From positions 1-7,166 of the forward strand of contig CAMWKX010000063.1 in NCBI GenBank assembly GCA_947174955.1: DNA of 7,166 nt. Reading direction: 5' to 3'. The position numbers and the translations under genes were made by a program. Under the pieces are notes generated by a model, which was given only the letters and a program-made list of their open reading frames with translations, did not search any database and was not told where the DNA came from. This document shows positions 1 through 5,963 of this stretch, in pieces. This stretch comes from an uncultured Clostridia bacterium. Its GTDB lineage: Bacteria > Bacillota > Clostridia > Christensenellales > Borkfalkiaceae. Within the stretch, counting starts at the first letter, position 1. Every line of letters begins with the position of its first letter.

Positions 1-86
1 CAATAACTACGCGTAAAAAGAGGTACAGAATGCCATAGCATTTTACCCGTAATTAGAGTTTTCTATTCAATTCGTGTGGTAAAAGA

Positions 87-115
87 AGTATAACATTAAA
101 GTAGAAAAATTTCAA
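87..115 (-). promoter_or_regulatory. Sigma-A-type promoter reading off the left edge
   Basis: On the minus strand the sequence reads TTGAAA (110-115), a 17-base spacer, then TATACT (87-92), with a TG one base upstream of the -10 (an extended -10). It lies just beyond the pot operon terminator, so it should start a new transcript near position 80 that leaves the window. From an ATG whose first base is at 41, a reading frame stays open to the edge (13 codons) but has no good ribosome binding site, so no gene is called. The downstream gene cannot be identified from here. Confidence 0.6.
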
Positions 116-135
116 CCGTTTACAGTAAAAATTTA

Positions 136-172
136 TAAAGCCCCGCGCCGATTAGTTCGGCGCGGGGCTTTA
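136..172 (-). terminator. Intrinsic terminator of the pot operon
   Basis: A perfect 16-bp inverted repeat (136-151 with 157-172) with a 5-base loop; the core pairs CCCCGCGCCG with CGGCGCGGGG. It begins 8 bases past the potD stop codon. On the minus strand the stem is followed by an A/T-rich tract containing five consecutive T (127-131), acceptable though interrupted. On the plus strand the downstream sequence has no comparable T run, so termination is expected mainly for the minus-strand operon. Confidence 0.88.
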
Positions 173-180
173 AAATTGCG

Positions 181-1695
181 TTATTTACTTATATCTTCGG
201 ATTTTTCCTCCGACTTTTCAGGCCTTCTGTAAAAAATCTGATATCTGAATTTATATAAAACGATAGCGGCGGCGCCTAAAACTACGATAGCGACTACGGA
301 CCACACGACGGCAGGGTTAAAATCCTTGACGTCAAGGCACCTTACGTCAATCCACATCTGGTTGATTGCCGCAAGTCTGTCTTTAAAGTCGCACATTATC
401 GTGCTTCTTTCGGTAATATTTTGAGGGGGGTACTGTGCAAACAGTTGCCTTCCGCGGTTAATTTCGCCGTTTTCTTCGAATTCCAGCGTGTCTGCGTCGA
501 CAATGAGCGGTTCAAAGCCTTCGCCGAAAAAGTTGGAAACGTCGTACGGAACGCCGTCTTCAACCCCGTAGTTCCAGTCAAGGTATTCGTAGACCTTTTC
601 ACCGGCAATGGCAGAGGTGTAGCCTATGTAGTACATATTGCGAATCGCGTTTTCGGGTCGGGATAAAAAGTTGACAAACGCTTCCGCCGCTGCTTGCTTT
701 TTTTCGTTTCCGTTTATTCCGTCTTTAAGCATAACCCAGCCGTCGAACCACAGGTTCGTGCACTCGTCGGGAACGGAGTACCACAGCTCGGTTGGGTTGC
801 TCGCGTCGTCGTCCGCCTCGTCCATAATAAACACCGCGTCACCCGACCACTGATAGTTGGCAACTACCTTCCCGGTAATCATATCCGCCTTGCCGCTGTC
901 CGTTTCGAACGAGTAAACGTTTTCTTTGATTTCCTTTAAAATCTGCAGAGCGGCGTCAATGGTTTCGTCTTCCGTATCGTTCAGAAGCGCATAGGGATCG
1001 CCGTCGCCGGACGAAAGCTTTTCCGCATTCAGAATGCCGAGAGCGGGGAAGTAGGAGTCGCGCACGTTGTCTTTTATGGTCACTTGCCTTGCATATTTGG
1101 TATTTCTTAAGATGTTCCAGCTCGTGACGTCCTCCGTATCAACCTTTTCGGGGTTATATACGAGCCCCGTCGTGCCCCACATATAGCCCGCGGCGTAATT
1201 TTGTCCGCCGAAGCTTTCAAACGCATCGCTTATAAACGTTGAAACGTTATTTATATAGTAGTTGGTTTCAACCGTTTCGTCGCGGAACTCAGGGGAATAC
1301 TCTATAAGCTTTCCCTCGCGCATAAGCTGCATAATCATATAGTCGGATGGGCAGACAAGGTCATAAGTGTCGCCTAAGTTTAAACGGTTGTACAAATCCT
1401 CGTTCGTGCCGAAGGTGGAGTACTCGACTCGGATTTTAAAATCAAAGCCGCTTTCTTCGCTGTTGAACCACTCGGTGAAGTCGTCGACCATACTGTTTAC
1501 GCCTTTGATATCGCCGCTTTCGAGATCAATCACTTCGTCATCGTCCCAGCCGCCGAGGTCGATATATTCTTCCCAGCTGGAAACCCGCAAAACGAGCTCG
1601 TCGCTATCTTTGGCGCAGGCAGTCAATGGCAGAGCGGTGAAGCAAACCGCGCCCGCAGCCGCAAGCGAGCATACAAATCTAAGCAATTTTTTCAT
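181..1695 (-). CDS. potD: PotD-like spermidine/putrescine-binding lipoprotein with C-terminal membrane helix
   Basis: Extracellular polyamine-binding subunit of the PotABCD ABC importer. The 504-aa product starts with a signal peptide ending in the lipobox L-T-A-C (Cys27), so it should be lipid-anchored. PotD-fold landmarks follow: WEEY at 41-44, PSDY at 116-119, a DNVRD segment at 209-213, YQW ending at Trp283, WFD at 316-318 and IGY at 357-359. These match the parts of E. coli PotD that hold the aromatic and acidic ligand contacts. It is much longer than E. coli PotD (about 350 aa). The extra length includes an acidic loop (about 46-68), a segment after about 365, and a C-terminal hydrophobic helix (about 461-481) with a basic then charged tail. 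The ATG overlaps the potC stop in ATGA and has AAGGAG 8 bases upstream. Last gene of the operon. Family is secure; the exact polyamine is inferred. Confidence 0.94.
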   Translation of the reverse strand: MKKLLRFVCSLAAAGAVCFTALPLTACAKDSDELVLRVSSWEEYIDLGGWDDDEVIDLESGDIKGVNSMVDDFTEWFNSEESGFDFKIRVEYSTFGTNEDLYNRLNLGDTYDLVCPSDYMIMQLMREGKLIEYSPEFRDETVETNYYINNVSTFISDAFESFGGQNYAAGYMWGTTGLVYNPEKVDTEDVTSWNILRNTKYARQVTIKDNVRDSYFPALGILNAEKLSSGDGDPYALLNDTEDETIDAALQILKEIKENVYSFETDSGKADMITGKVVANYQWSGDAVFIMDEADDDASNPTELWYSVPDECTNLWFDGWVMLKDGINGNEKKQAAAEAFVNFLSRPENAIRNMYYIGYTSAIAGEKVYEYLDWNYGVEDGVPYDVSNFFGEGFEPLIVDADTLEFEENGEINRGRQLFAQYPPQNITERSTIMCDFKDRLAAINQMWIDVRCLDVKDFNPAVVWSVVAIVVLGAAAIVLYKFRYQIFYRRPEKSEEKSEDISK

Positions 1696-2498
1696 TTGGA
1701 CTTCTCCTTGCGCTTAACCGAAAGCACGTTCATTACAACAACGATTACAAGTACGAGCAGGAAAATAAGCGTGCTGAGCGCCCAGAGCGCGGTTTTGGCC
1801 TCGGTCTGATTGCCCTTGGTCGCGTTGACTACGTACGTGCTTATCGTGTCGAAAGTGGAGGGCTTGGTGTATGTGGTGATAAAGTAATCGTCAAGCGAGA
1901 GGGTAACCGCAAGCATAAAGCCGGAAAGAATGCCGGGGATAAGCTGCGGCAGAACCACCTTGAACAGCGCCTGCGCGGGAGTTGCTCCCAAATCGAGCGC
2001 AGCCTCGTACAGATTATTGTCAAGCTGTTTGAGCTTGGGCAAAATCGAAAGGTATACGAACGGTGCGCACAGCACGACGTGCCCTATAACCATAGGCACG
2101 TACGTGTCCTTGCCGATACCCATTAAAATTATGAGAAGAACGCACACCGAAAAGCCCGTAACGACGTCGGCGTTGACGACGGGGACCTGGTTGGCGACGT
2201 TAATCAGCGCTTTTGGAACGCGCTTTGAATAGTAGCCGCCGATTGCGCCAAGCGTTGCAAGAACGGTTGCAAGCAGCGCCGAACCGAGCGCAAGCAGTAC
2301 CGTTCCGATTATCATATTGCGCAGTTTCTCGTTTTTAAAGAGGTAGGAATAGTTGTCGAACGATCCGCCGTTTATATTGCCACCTACCATCTTCGCGTCG
2401 GTAAAGGAGTACACTGCAATAATCAGAATGGGCAGATATGTAAGTATGAGCACGAGTGCAAGCCAAACGCAGGCGAACGCTTTTTTCGTGTGTTTCAT
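1692..2498 (-). CDS. potC: PotC-like polyamine ABC transporter permease
   Basis: One of the two membrane subunits of the spermidine/putrescine importer. The 268-aa protein has about six hydrophobic segments (roughly 9-31, 60-82, 104-127, 133-153, 185-201, 238-257). It carries the permease EAA loop at 165-184 (EAALDLGATPAQALFKVVLP), which docks onto the ATPase PotA. The early YSFTDA motif after helix 1 is typical of PotC/PotI permeases, and the length is normal. The ATG at 2496-2498 is preceded by GAGGAGG about 8 bases upstream and overlaps the potB stop in ATGA; its own stop overlaps the potD start the same way. Translation of potB, potC and potD is therefore probably coupled. Assignment as PotC rather than PotB rests on sequence pattern and gene order. 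Confidence 0.95.
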   Translation of the reverse strand: MKHTKKAFACVWLALVLILTYLPILIIAVYSFTDAKMVGGNINGGSFDNYSYLFKNEKLRNMIIGTVLLALGSALLATVLATLGAIGGYYSKRVPKALINVANQVPVVNADVVTGFSVCVLLIILMGIGKDTYVPMVIGHVVLCAPFVYLSILPKLKQLDNNLYEAALDLGATPAQALFKVVLPQLIPGILSGFMLAVTLSLDDYFITTYTKPSTFDTISTYVVNATKGNQTEAKTALWALSTLIFLLVLVIVVVMNVLSVKRKEKSK

Positions 2499-3298
2499 AA
2501 TAACGTCCTCCTCGAATTGTCGTCCTTATCGCTGAAACGGTTGGTTACCAGAGTTACAATGAAAATGATAACCAAAAGAACAAGCGAAATCATCGAGCCG
2601 TTGTGCCAGTCGTACGCGCTGAAATAACTGCCTATAAGGCTGCCCATAATGTAAGTTTTGTTGTACAGCATATCTAAAACGACGTAGTTGGTCATCGAGG
2701 GGAGCAGTACCATAGTTATGCCCGACACGATACCGGGAACTGACAACGGCAGAGTTACCTGCAAGAACACGGTGAACTTGTTTGCGCCGAGGTCGGAAGC
2801 AGCCTCCAAAAGATTTTTATCCAGCTTCAAAAAGGAGGTGTACAGCGGTAAAATCATAAACGGCAGGAAGTCGTAAGTCATACCGATTACCGAGTTTAAG
2901 AAGGGATATTTGGAAATATTGCCTTCTAAAACGGATAAAACCTCTTTAAGCGCGGTAATTCTAAGTGTAAAGTTTATCCACATCGGCATTATGAACAGCA
3001 TTAAAAGAACGTACTGCTTTTTAAAGCCGCTGCGCGCTAATATGTAAGCGGTGGGATAGGCGATTATCAGACAGATAATTGTCGTCGTAATCGACAAAAA
3101 CAAGCTGTATAAAAGCGTGCCTATGGTGTTCGTGTTGGTGAAAAAGCTTGTAAAGTTATTGAAAGTGAATTTGCCCTGACCGTTCGTAAACGCGTAGTAG
3201 ACGATTACGAGCAGCGGCGCGATAACGAACAGCGCCAAAAACACCGCGTAGGGCAGACACAGCTGACTGCGGGAAAAACGCAAGCGGAATTTCTTCAT
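2495..3298 (-). CDS. potB: PotB-like polyamine ABC transporter permease
   Basis: Partner permease of PotC in the polyamine importer, 267 aa with about six hydrophobic segments (the first at about 15-37). The EAA loop at 165-184 (EAASDLGANKFTVFLQVTLP) is the contact with the PotA ATPase. After helix 1 it shows YYAFTNG, and around 196-205 MVLLPSMTNY, both usual in PotB. The start is taken as the ATG at 3296-3298, one base after the potA stop. The frame stays open upstream only to a TTG at 3317-3319, which has no ribosome binding site, whereas the ATG has GGAGG (3311-3315) 12 bases away. That spacing is longer than ideal, so translation may depend on ribosomes arriving from potA. The stop overlaps the potC start by four bases. 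Confidence 0.95.
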   Translation of the reverse strand: MKKFRLRFSRSQLCLPYAVFLALFVIAPLLVIVYYAFTNGQGKFTFNNFTSFFTNTNTIGTLLYSLFLSITTTIICLIIAYPTAYILARSGFKKQYVLLMLFIMPMWINFTLRITALKEVLSVLEGNISKYPFLNSVIGMTYDFLPFMILPLYTSFLKLDKNLLEAASDLGANKFTVFLQVTLPLSVPGIVSGITMVLLPSMTNYVVLDMLYNKTYIMGSLIGSYFSAYDWHNGSMISLVLLVIIFIVTLVTNRFSDKDDNSRRTLL

Positions 3299-3299
3299 T

Positions 3300-4811
3300 T
3301 TACTTGTTTTCCTCCGCAACTTTCAGCTTGAGCTTGATTTTTTCCTTAGGGATTATAAGGCTGACAAGGTCGCCCGTGTTCCATAAATCGGGGCAGGATA
3401 AAACGTAATCTTCCTCGTTTTCGTCGGTACGAACTATGTAGCGGTAGTGGTCGCCCTTGTAAATCATAGAAATAATGTTGCCGACAACGCCGCCCGCCGA
3501 CTTGTCGTCGCTCATTTCTATATCGTGGGTATCGACCTCGACTTCGACTTCCGTATCCGTCAGATCGAGCTTTTCGCCGCCCGCGGTAATAAGATAACCT
3601 TCTTCGTCGAGAGTGGAGCCGGGGTAGAGTGTGGTTACGTCGCATTCGAACTCGCCGTCGCCGAACTCGACCGTGTTATTTTTGGTGATTACGCCGACGT
3701 ACTTGTTGACGGTGTAAACCTTGCGCATAAGGTGAATGCCGTCGGGCTCGACGCGCATACCGATAACCGCGCCGACTTCCGCGCAGGAAGTGCTCTGAAT
3801 GACGATTTCGAATTTGCCGACTTCGACGGTAATTTCGTAGTGCACGCCCTTGAAGACGGTGGAGATAACCTTGCCTTTGAGCTGTCCTTCGGCGGGAGCG
3901 CAGATTTTAATATCCTCGGGGCGTACGACGACGTCGACCATATCGTTGATTTCGAAATCGTCGAGGCAATCGAAAGTGGCGCCGCAGAACTTGACTTTGA
4001 GCTTGCCTACGACCGTGCCGTTGAAAATATTGCTTTCGCCTATAAAGTCGGCAACGAACGTGTTTATCGGCTCGTTGTAAATCTCGGTGGGAGTGCCTAT
4101 CTGCTGAATTTCGCCGTCGTTGATTACGACGATTTTATCCGACATCGTAAGCGCTTCTTCCTGGTCGTGGGTAACGTAGATGAAGGTAATGCCCAGCTTT
4201 TTGTGCATATTTTTAAGCTCTATCTGCATTTCCTTGCGCATTTTTAAATCGAGCGCGCCGAGCGGCTCGTCCAAAAGCAGGATTTCGGGCTGGTTTACGA
4301 TAGCGCGCGCAATAGCGATACGCTGCTGCTGACCGCCCGAAAGGGTGGCAACGCTGCGCTTTTCAAAGCCTTCCAGATCGACTATTTCCAGCGCCTTTTT
4401 GACCTTTTTGTCTATGTCCGCGCCGGAAAGCTTTACCTTTTTGACTTTTTCGTTTCCGTTCTTGTCCTTATACGTGGTTTCTATTCTTTTAAGTCTTAAC
4501 CCGAACGCAATGTTGTCGTAAACGTTCATATGGGGAAAGAGTGCGTATTTCTGGAAGACGGTATTTACCGGGCGGCGGTTGGGGGGCAGCTTGCTTATGT
4601 CCTCGCCGTTTAATAAAATCTCGCCGGAAGTAGGCAGCTCAAAGCCGGCAATCATACGCAAAGTGGTGGTCTTGCCGCAGCCCGACGGTCCCAAAAAGGT
4701 GACGAATTCACCCTTTTTGACTTCAAGATTGAAGTTATCGACGGCAACCGTTTCGTCGTCGAATTCTTTTCTTACGTTTATAAGCTCGATAATGTTATTG
4801 TTTTCGTTCAT
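3300..4811 (-). CDS. potA: PotA-like polyamine ABC transporter ATPase with extended C-terminus
   Basis: Cytoplasmic ATPase driving polyamine uptake. The 503-aa product has every nucleotide-binding motif: Walker A GPSGCGKTT (41-49), Q-loop Gln87, signature LSGGQQQ (157-163), Walker B ILLLDEP (177-183), D-loop GALD (185-188) and H-loop His215. A TOBE/OB-type regulatory region begins near 240 (FVADFIGESN) and includes VRPED (297-301). E. coli PotA is about 378 aa. The extra length is mainly a second copy of the C-terminal motif: GKVISTVFKGVHY near 313-325 is echoed by GNIISMIYKGDHY near 444-456. A lysine-rich insertion also sits at about 107-135 in the helical domain. The ATG at 4809-4811 is chosen because AAGGAG lies 7 bases upstream and N-terminal homology starts there; the longer frame would overlap the regulator gene. 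Confidence 0.96.
   Translation of the reverse strand: MNENNNIIELINVRKEFDDETVAVDNFNLEVKKGEFVTFLGPSGCGKTTTLRMIAGFELPTSGEILLNGEDISKLPPNRRPVNTVFQKYALFPHMNVYDNIAFGLRLKRIETTYKDKNGNEKVKKVKLSGADIDKKVKKALEIVDLEGFEKRSVATLSGGQQQRIAIARAIVNQPEILLLDEPLGALDLKMRKEMQIELKNMHKKLGITFIYVTHDQEEALTMSDKIVVINDGEIQQIGTPTEIYNEPINTFVADFIGESNIFNGTVVGKLKVKFCGATFDCLDDFEINDMVDVVVRPEDIKICAPAEGQLKGKVISTVFKGVHYEITVEVGKFEIVIQSTSCAEVGAVIGMRVEPDGIHLMRKVYTVNKYVGVITKNNTVEFGDGEFECDVTTLYPGSTLDEEGYLITAGGEKLDLTDTEVEVEVDTHDIEMSDDKSAGGVVGNIISMIYKGDHYRYIVRTDENEEDYVLSCPDLWNTGDLVSLIIPKEKIKLKLKVAEENK
3311..3315 (-). promoter_or_regulatory. Ribosome binding site of potB, inside the end of potA
   Basis: GGAGG on the minus strand, 12 bases upstream of the potB ATG and within the last codons of potA. 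It favours the ATG over the TTG at 3317-3319, because the TTG lies upstream of this site and cannot use it. Confidence 0.65.
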
Positions 4812-4818
4812 CGGTTTT

Positions 4819-4824
4819 CTCCTT
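4819..4824 (-). promoter_or_regulatory. Ribosome binding site of potA, overlapping the regulator stop codon
   Basis: AAGGAG on the minus strand, 7 bases upstream of the potA ATG. Its first two bases are the last two of the regulator's TAA stop (TAAGGAG), so a ribosome ending the regulator gene sits on the potA initiation site. It fixes the potA start at 4811. Confidence 0.85.
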
Positions 4825-5356
4825 AAAAGTTGGGCGGGGTGGAAACCCAAAGCAGTCTGGCAATCGTCTTGCCTATATTTTTGATGGCGTGCGCTTTGTT
4901 TGCGGCGTAATAGAAGGTTTCGCCCTTTTTGCAAACGTACTTGCTCTCGCCGAGCGTTATGCAGATTTTACCTTCCAGAACGTATCCGAACTCTTCGCCT
5001 TCGTGCGGGAAGTCGACGGAGGTGGACGCGCCCGATAAAAGCTCTACGAGTACCGGTTCCATCTCGTTTTTCTGCGCGTTGGGAATAATCCACTTCAAAA
5101 CCATTCCGTCCTCGTGCTTTTCGATAAAGTCGTTTTCCGAAAAGGTTACGCGCTCGTCGCTCTCTTTTCTGAAAAATTCCGCGGGGTTGGTGCCCAGTGC
5201 GGACAAAATATCCATAAGCGTTGCGATGGAGGGCGAGGTGAGGTCGTTTTCAAGCTGCGAAATATATCCTTTCGTCAACTCGCACCTGTCGGCAAGCTCC
5301 GCCTGCGACAGGTTGAGCTGTTGTCGCAGTCTTTTGATTTTAGAACCGATTTCCAT
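4823..5356 (-). CDS. XRE-family HTH regulator with C-terminal cupin domain (PuuR-like)
   Basis: Probable DNA-binding regulator of the pot operon, 177 aa, close to the usual length of the family. An N-terminal XRE helix-turn-helix covers about residues 5-60 (LSQAELADRCELTKGYISQLE at 16-36; recognition helix about 28-38). A C-terminal cupin_2 barrel covers about 103-172, with HEGEEFGYVLEG (118-129), GETFYY (145-150) and His156. The domain order matches PuuR-type sensors, in which the cupin is thought to bind a small ligand. Only part of the classical cupin metal-binding set is visible (His118, Glu122, His156), so metal binding is uncertain. The ATG has GGAG 7 bases upstream. It is the first gene of the operon, 11 bases before potA and downstream of three operator-like repeats, which suggests autoregulation and polyamine-responsive control. 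No specific symbol is justified. Confidence 0.93.
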   Translation of the reverse strand: MEIGSKIKRLRQQLNLSQAELADRCELTKGYISQLENDLTSPSIATLMDILSALGTNPAEFFRKESDERVTFSENDFIEKHEDGMVLKWIIPNAQKNEMEPVLVELLSGASTSVDFPHEGEEFGYVLEGKICITLGESKYVCKKGETFYYAANKAHAIKNIGKTIARLLWVSTPPNF

Positions 5357-5381
5357 ACCGTATCTCCGTAGTAATCTTTAC

Positions 5382-5437
5382 GTTTACTTTTGCTAAACGG
5401 TTATTAAAAATAAACCAAAAGTTTAGTAAAAATAAAC
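5382..5437 (-). promoter_or_regulatory. Three tandem operator-like inverted repeats, GTTTA-N7-TAAAC
   Basis: Three 17-bp sites lie in the leader of the pot operon: 5382-5398 (perfect arms GTTTA/TAAAC), 5399-5415 (one arm mismatch, plus-strand GGTTA/TAAAC) and 5421-5437 (perfect arms). Sites one and two abut; centres are 17 and 22 bp apart. Sites two and three share the 11-mer GTTTATTTTTA on the minus strand. They fall at about +5 to +60 relative to the predicted start, immediately after the promoter and before the XRE-cupin gene. Two-fold symmetric sites suit a dimeric XRE repressor. That this regulator binds them is inference. Confidence 0.72.
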
Positions 5438-5447
5438 GACGGTACAA

Positions 5448-5476
5448 ATTATATATACGCGCGCGTATTATGTCAA
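5448..5476 (-). promoter_or_regulatory. Perfect-consensus promoter of the pot operon
   Basis: On the minus strand, TTGACA (5471-5476), a 17-base spacer and TATAAT (5448-5453). Transcription should start near 5441, leaving a leader of about 85 bases before the regulator ATG. It lies between the rpsT terminator and the operator repeats. Being an exact consensus it should be very active unless repressed, which fits the operators just downstream. Confidence 0.88.
5455..5468. repeat. 14-bp palindrome filling the promoter spacer
   Basis: ATACGCGCGCGTAT is a perfect palindrome with a (CG)4 core, lying almost exactly between the -35 and -10 boxes of the pot promoter and flanked by A/T-only sequence. 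It differs from the GTTTA-N7-TAAAC sites. It could be a binding site for a second regulator or simply a structural feature of the spacer. Confidence 0.6.
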
Positions 5477-5508
5477 TTATTTTTATATTGCATAATAAAA
5501 AAATTTGC

Positions 5509-5542
5509 AAAAAAAGAGTGCGGACAGTAAAACTGTCCGCAC
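5509..5542 (-). terminator. Intrinsic terminator of rpsT
   Basis: A perfect 11-bp stem (5518-5528 with 5532-5542, GTGCGGACAGT/ACTGTCCGCAC) with a 3-base loop. On the minus strand it is followed by TC and seven T (5509-5515). It starts 20 bases past the rpsT stop and separates rpsT from the pot promoter 30 bases further on. Confidence 0.93.
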
Positions 5543-5562
5543 GGTTAATCCGATATTAAATT

Positions 5563-5826
5563 TTACGCCATAGCGTTGAGCTTTTTTGCAAGTCCCGACT
5601 TCTTGTTGGCGGCGGTGTTCTTTTTGAGAACGCCCTTAGTAACGGCGCCGTCAATGGTGGAGCATACTTCGGGGAAGAGAGCGGTGGCGGCAGCCTTATC
5701 GCCGCTTGCAACTACGGCAAGGAACTTCTTGATCTGGTTCTTTACCTGAGTTTTAACGACTTTGTTCTGCTCCGTCTTCTTTTCTGTAACTAACGTACGC
5801 TTCTTAGCTGATTTTATATTGGGCAC
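5563..5826 (-). CDS. rpsT: 30S ribosomal protein S20
   Basis: Small, basic primary 16S rRNA-binding protein of the 30S subunit, 87 aa, the normal family length. The N-terminus MPNIKSAKKR matches the S20 pattern (A)NIKSAxKR. The rest is lysine- and alanine-rich helix, with the conserved KGVLKKNTAANKKSGLAKKLN near the C-terminus (64-84). The start codon is GTG (5824-5826), supported by AAAGGAG (5836-5842) 9 bases upstream and by the family N-terminus; there is no alternative. E. coli rpsT also uses a non-AUG start (UUG) and is translationally autoregulated, so the weak start may matter here too. The gene has its own promoter and terminator and is divergent from murI. Confidence 0.98.
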   Translation of the reverse strand: MPNIKSAKKRTLVTEKKTEQNKVVKTQVKNQIKKFLAVVASGDKAAATALFPEVCSTIDGAVTKGVLKKNTAANKKSGLAKKLNAMA

Positions 5827-5870
5827 GGTCTGTATCTCCTTTGGATATATTCAACTTTAAATCTTGTGTA

Positions 5871-5899
5871 ATTTTATCATAAAAAAAGGGGCTTGTAAA
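5871..5899 (-). promoter_or_regulatory. Promoter of rpsT
   Basis: On the minus strand, TTTACA (5894-5899), a 17-base spacer and TAAAAT (5871-5876), with TG one base upstream of the -10 (extended -10). The predicted start near 5864 gives a leader of about 38 bases ahead of the GTG start, containing the AAAGGAG site. Confidence 0.8.
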
Positions 5900-5963
5900 C
5901 TGTTTTTAATCGTCTTTTACAATTTTTTTAATAATATTGTAACCTTTTTAATATTTATATTAT

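Noticed and set aside
31..44. Imperfect palindrome around ATGCCATAGCAT near the left edge
   Set aside because: It has a central mismatch, is short and isolated, and has no second copy in the window.
421..939. Plus-strand open frames antisense to potD
   Set aside because: Shadow frames of a confidently coding minus-strand gene, without initiation signals or recognisable products.
3299..3319. TTG start for potB seven codons upstream
   Set aside because: No ribosome binding site precedes the TTG, while GGAGG lies between it and the downstream ATG.
3447..4247. Long plus-strand open frame (266 codons) antisense to potA
   Set aside because: It mirrors the potA coding frame, its product resembles no known family and there is no ribosome binding site; potA on the other strand has full ABC ATPase motifs.
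4812..4934. Longer N-terminus for potA (41 extra codons)
   Set aside because: It would overlap the end of the XRE-cupin gene, its sequence is basic and unlike PotA, and the ATG at 4811 has an ideal AAGGAG and matches the family start.
5382..5437. Repeats considered as a small CRISPR-like array
   Set aside because: Repeats are 17 bp, adjacent or 5 bp apart without spacers of protospacer length, and no cas genes are present; an operator cluster explains them better.
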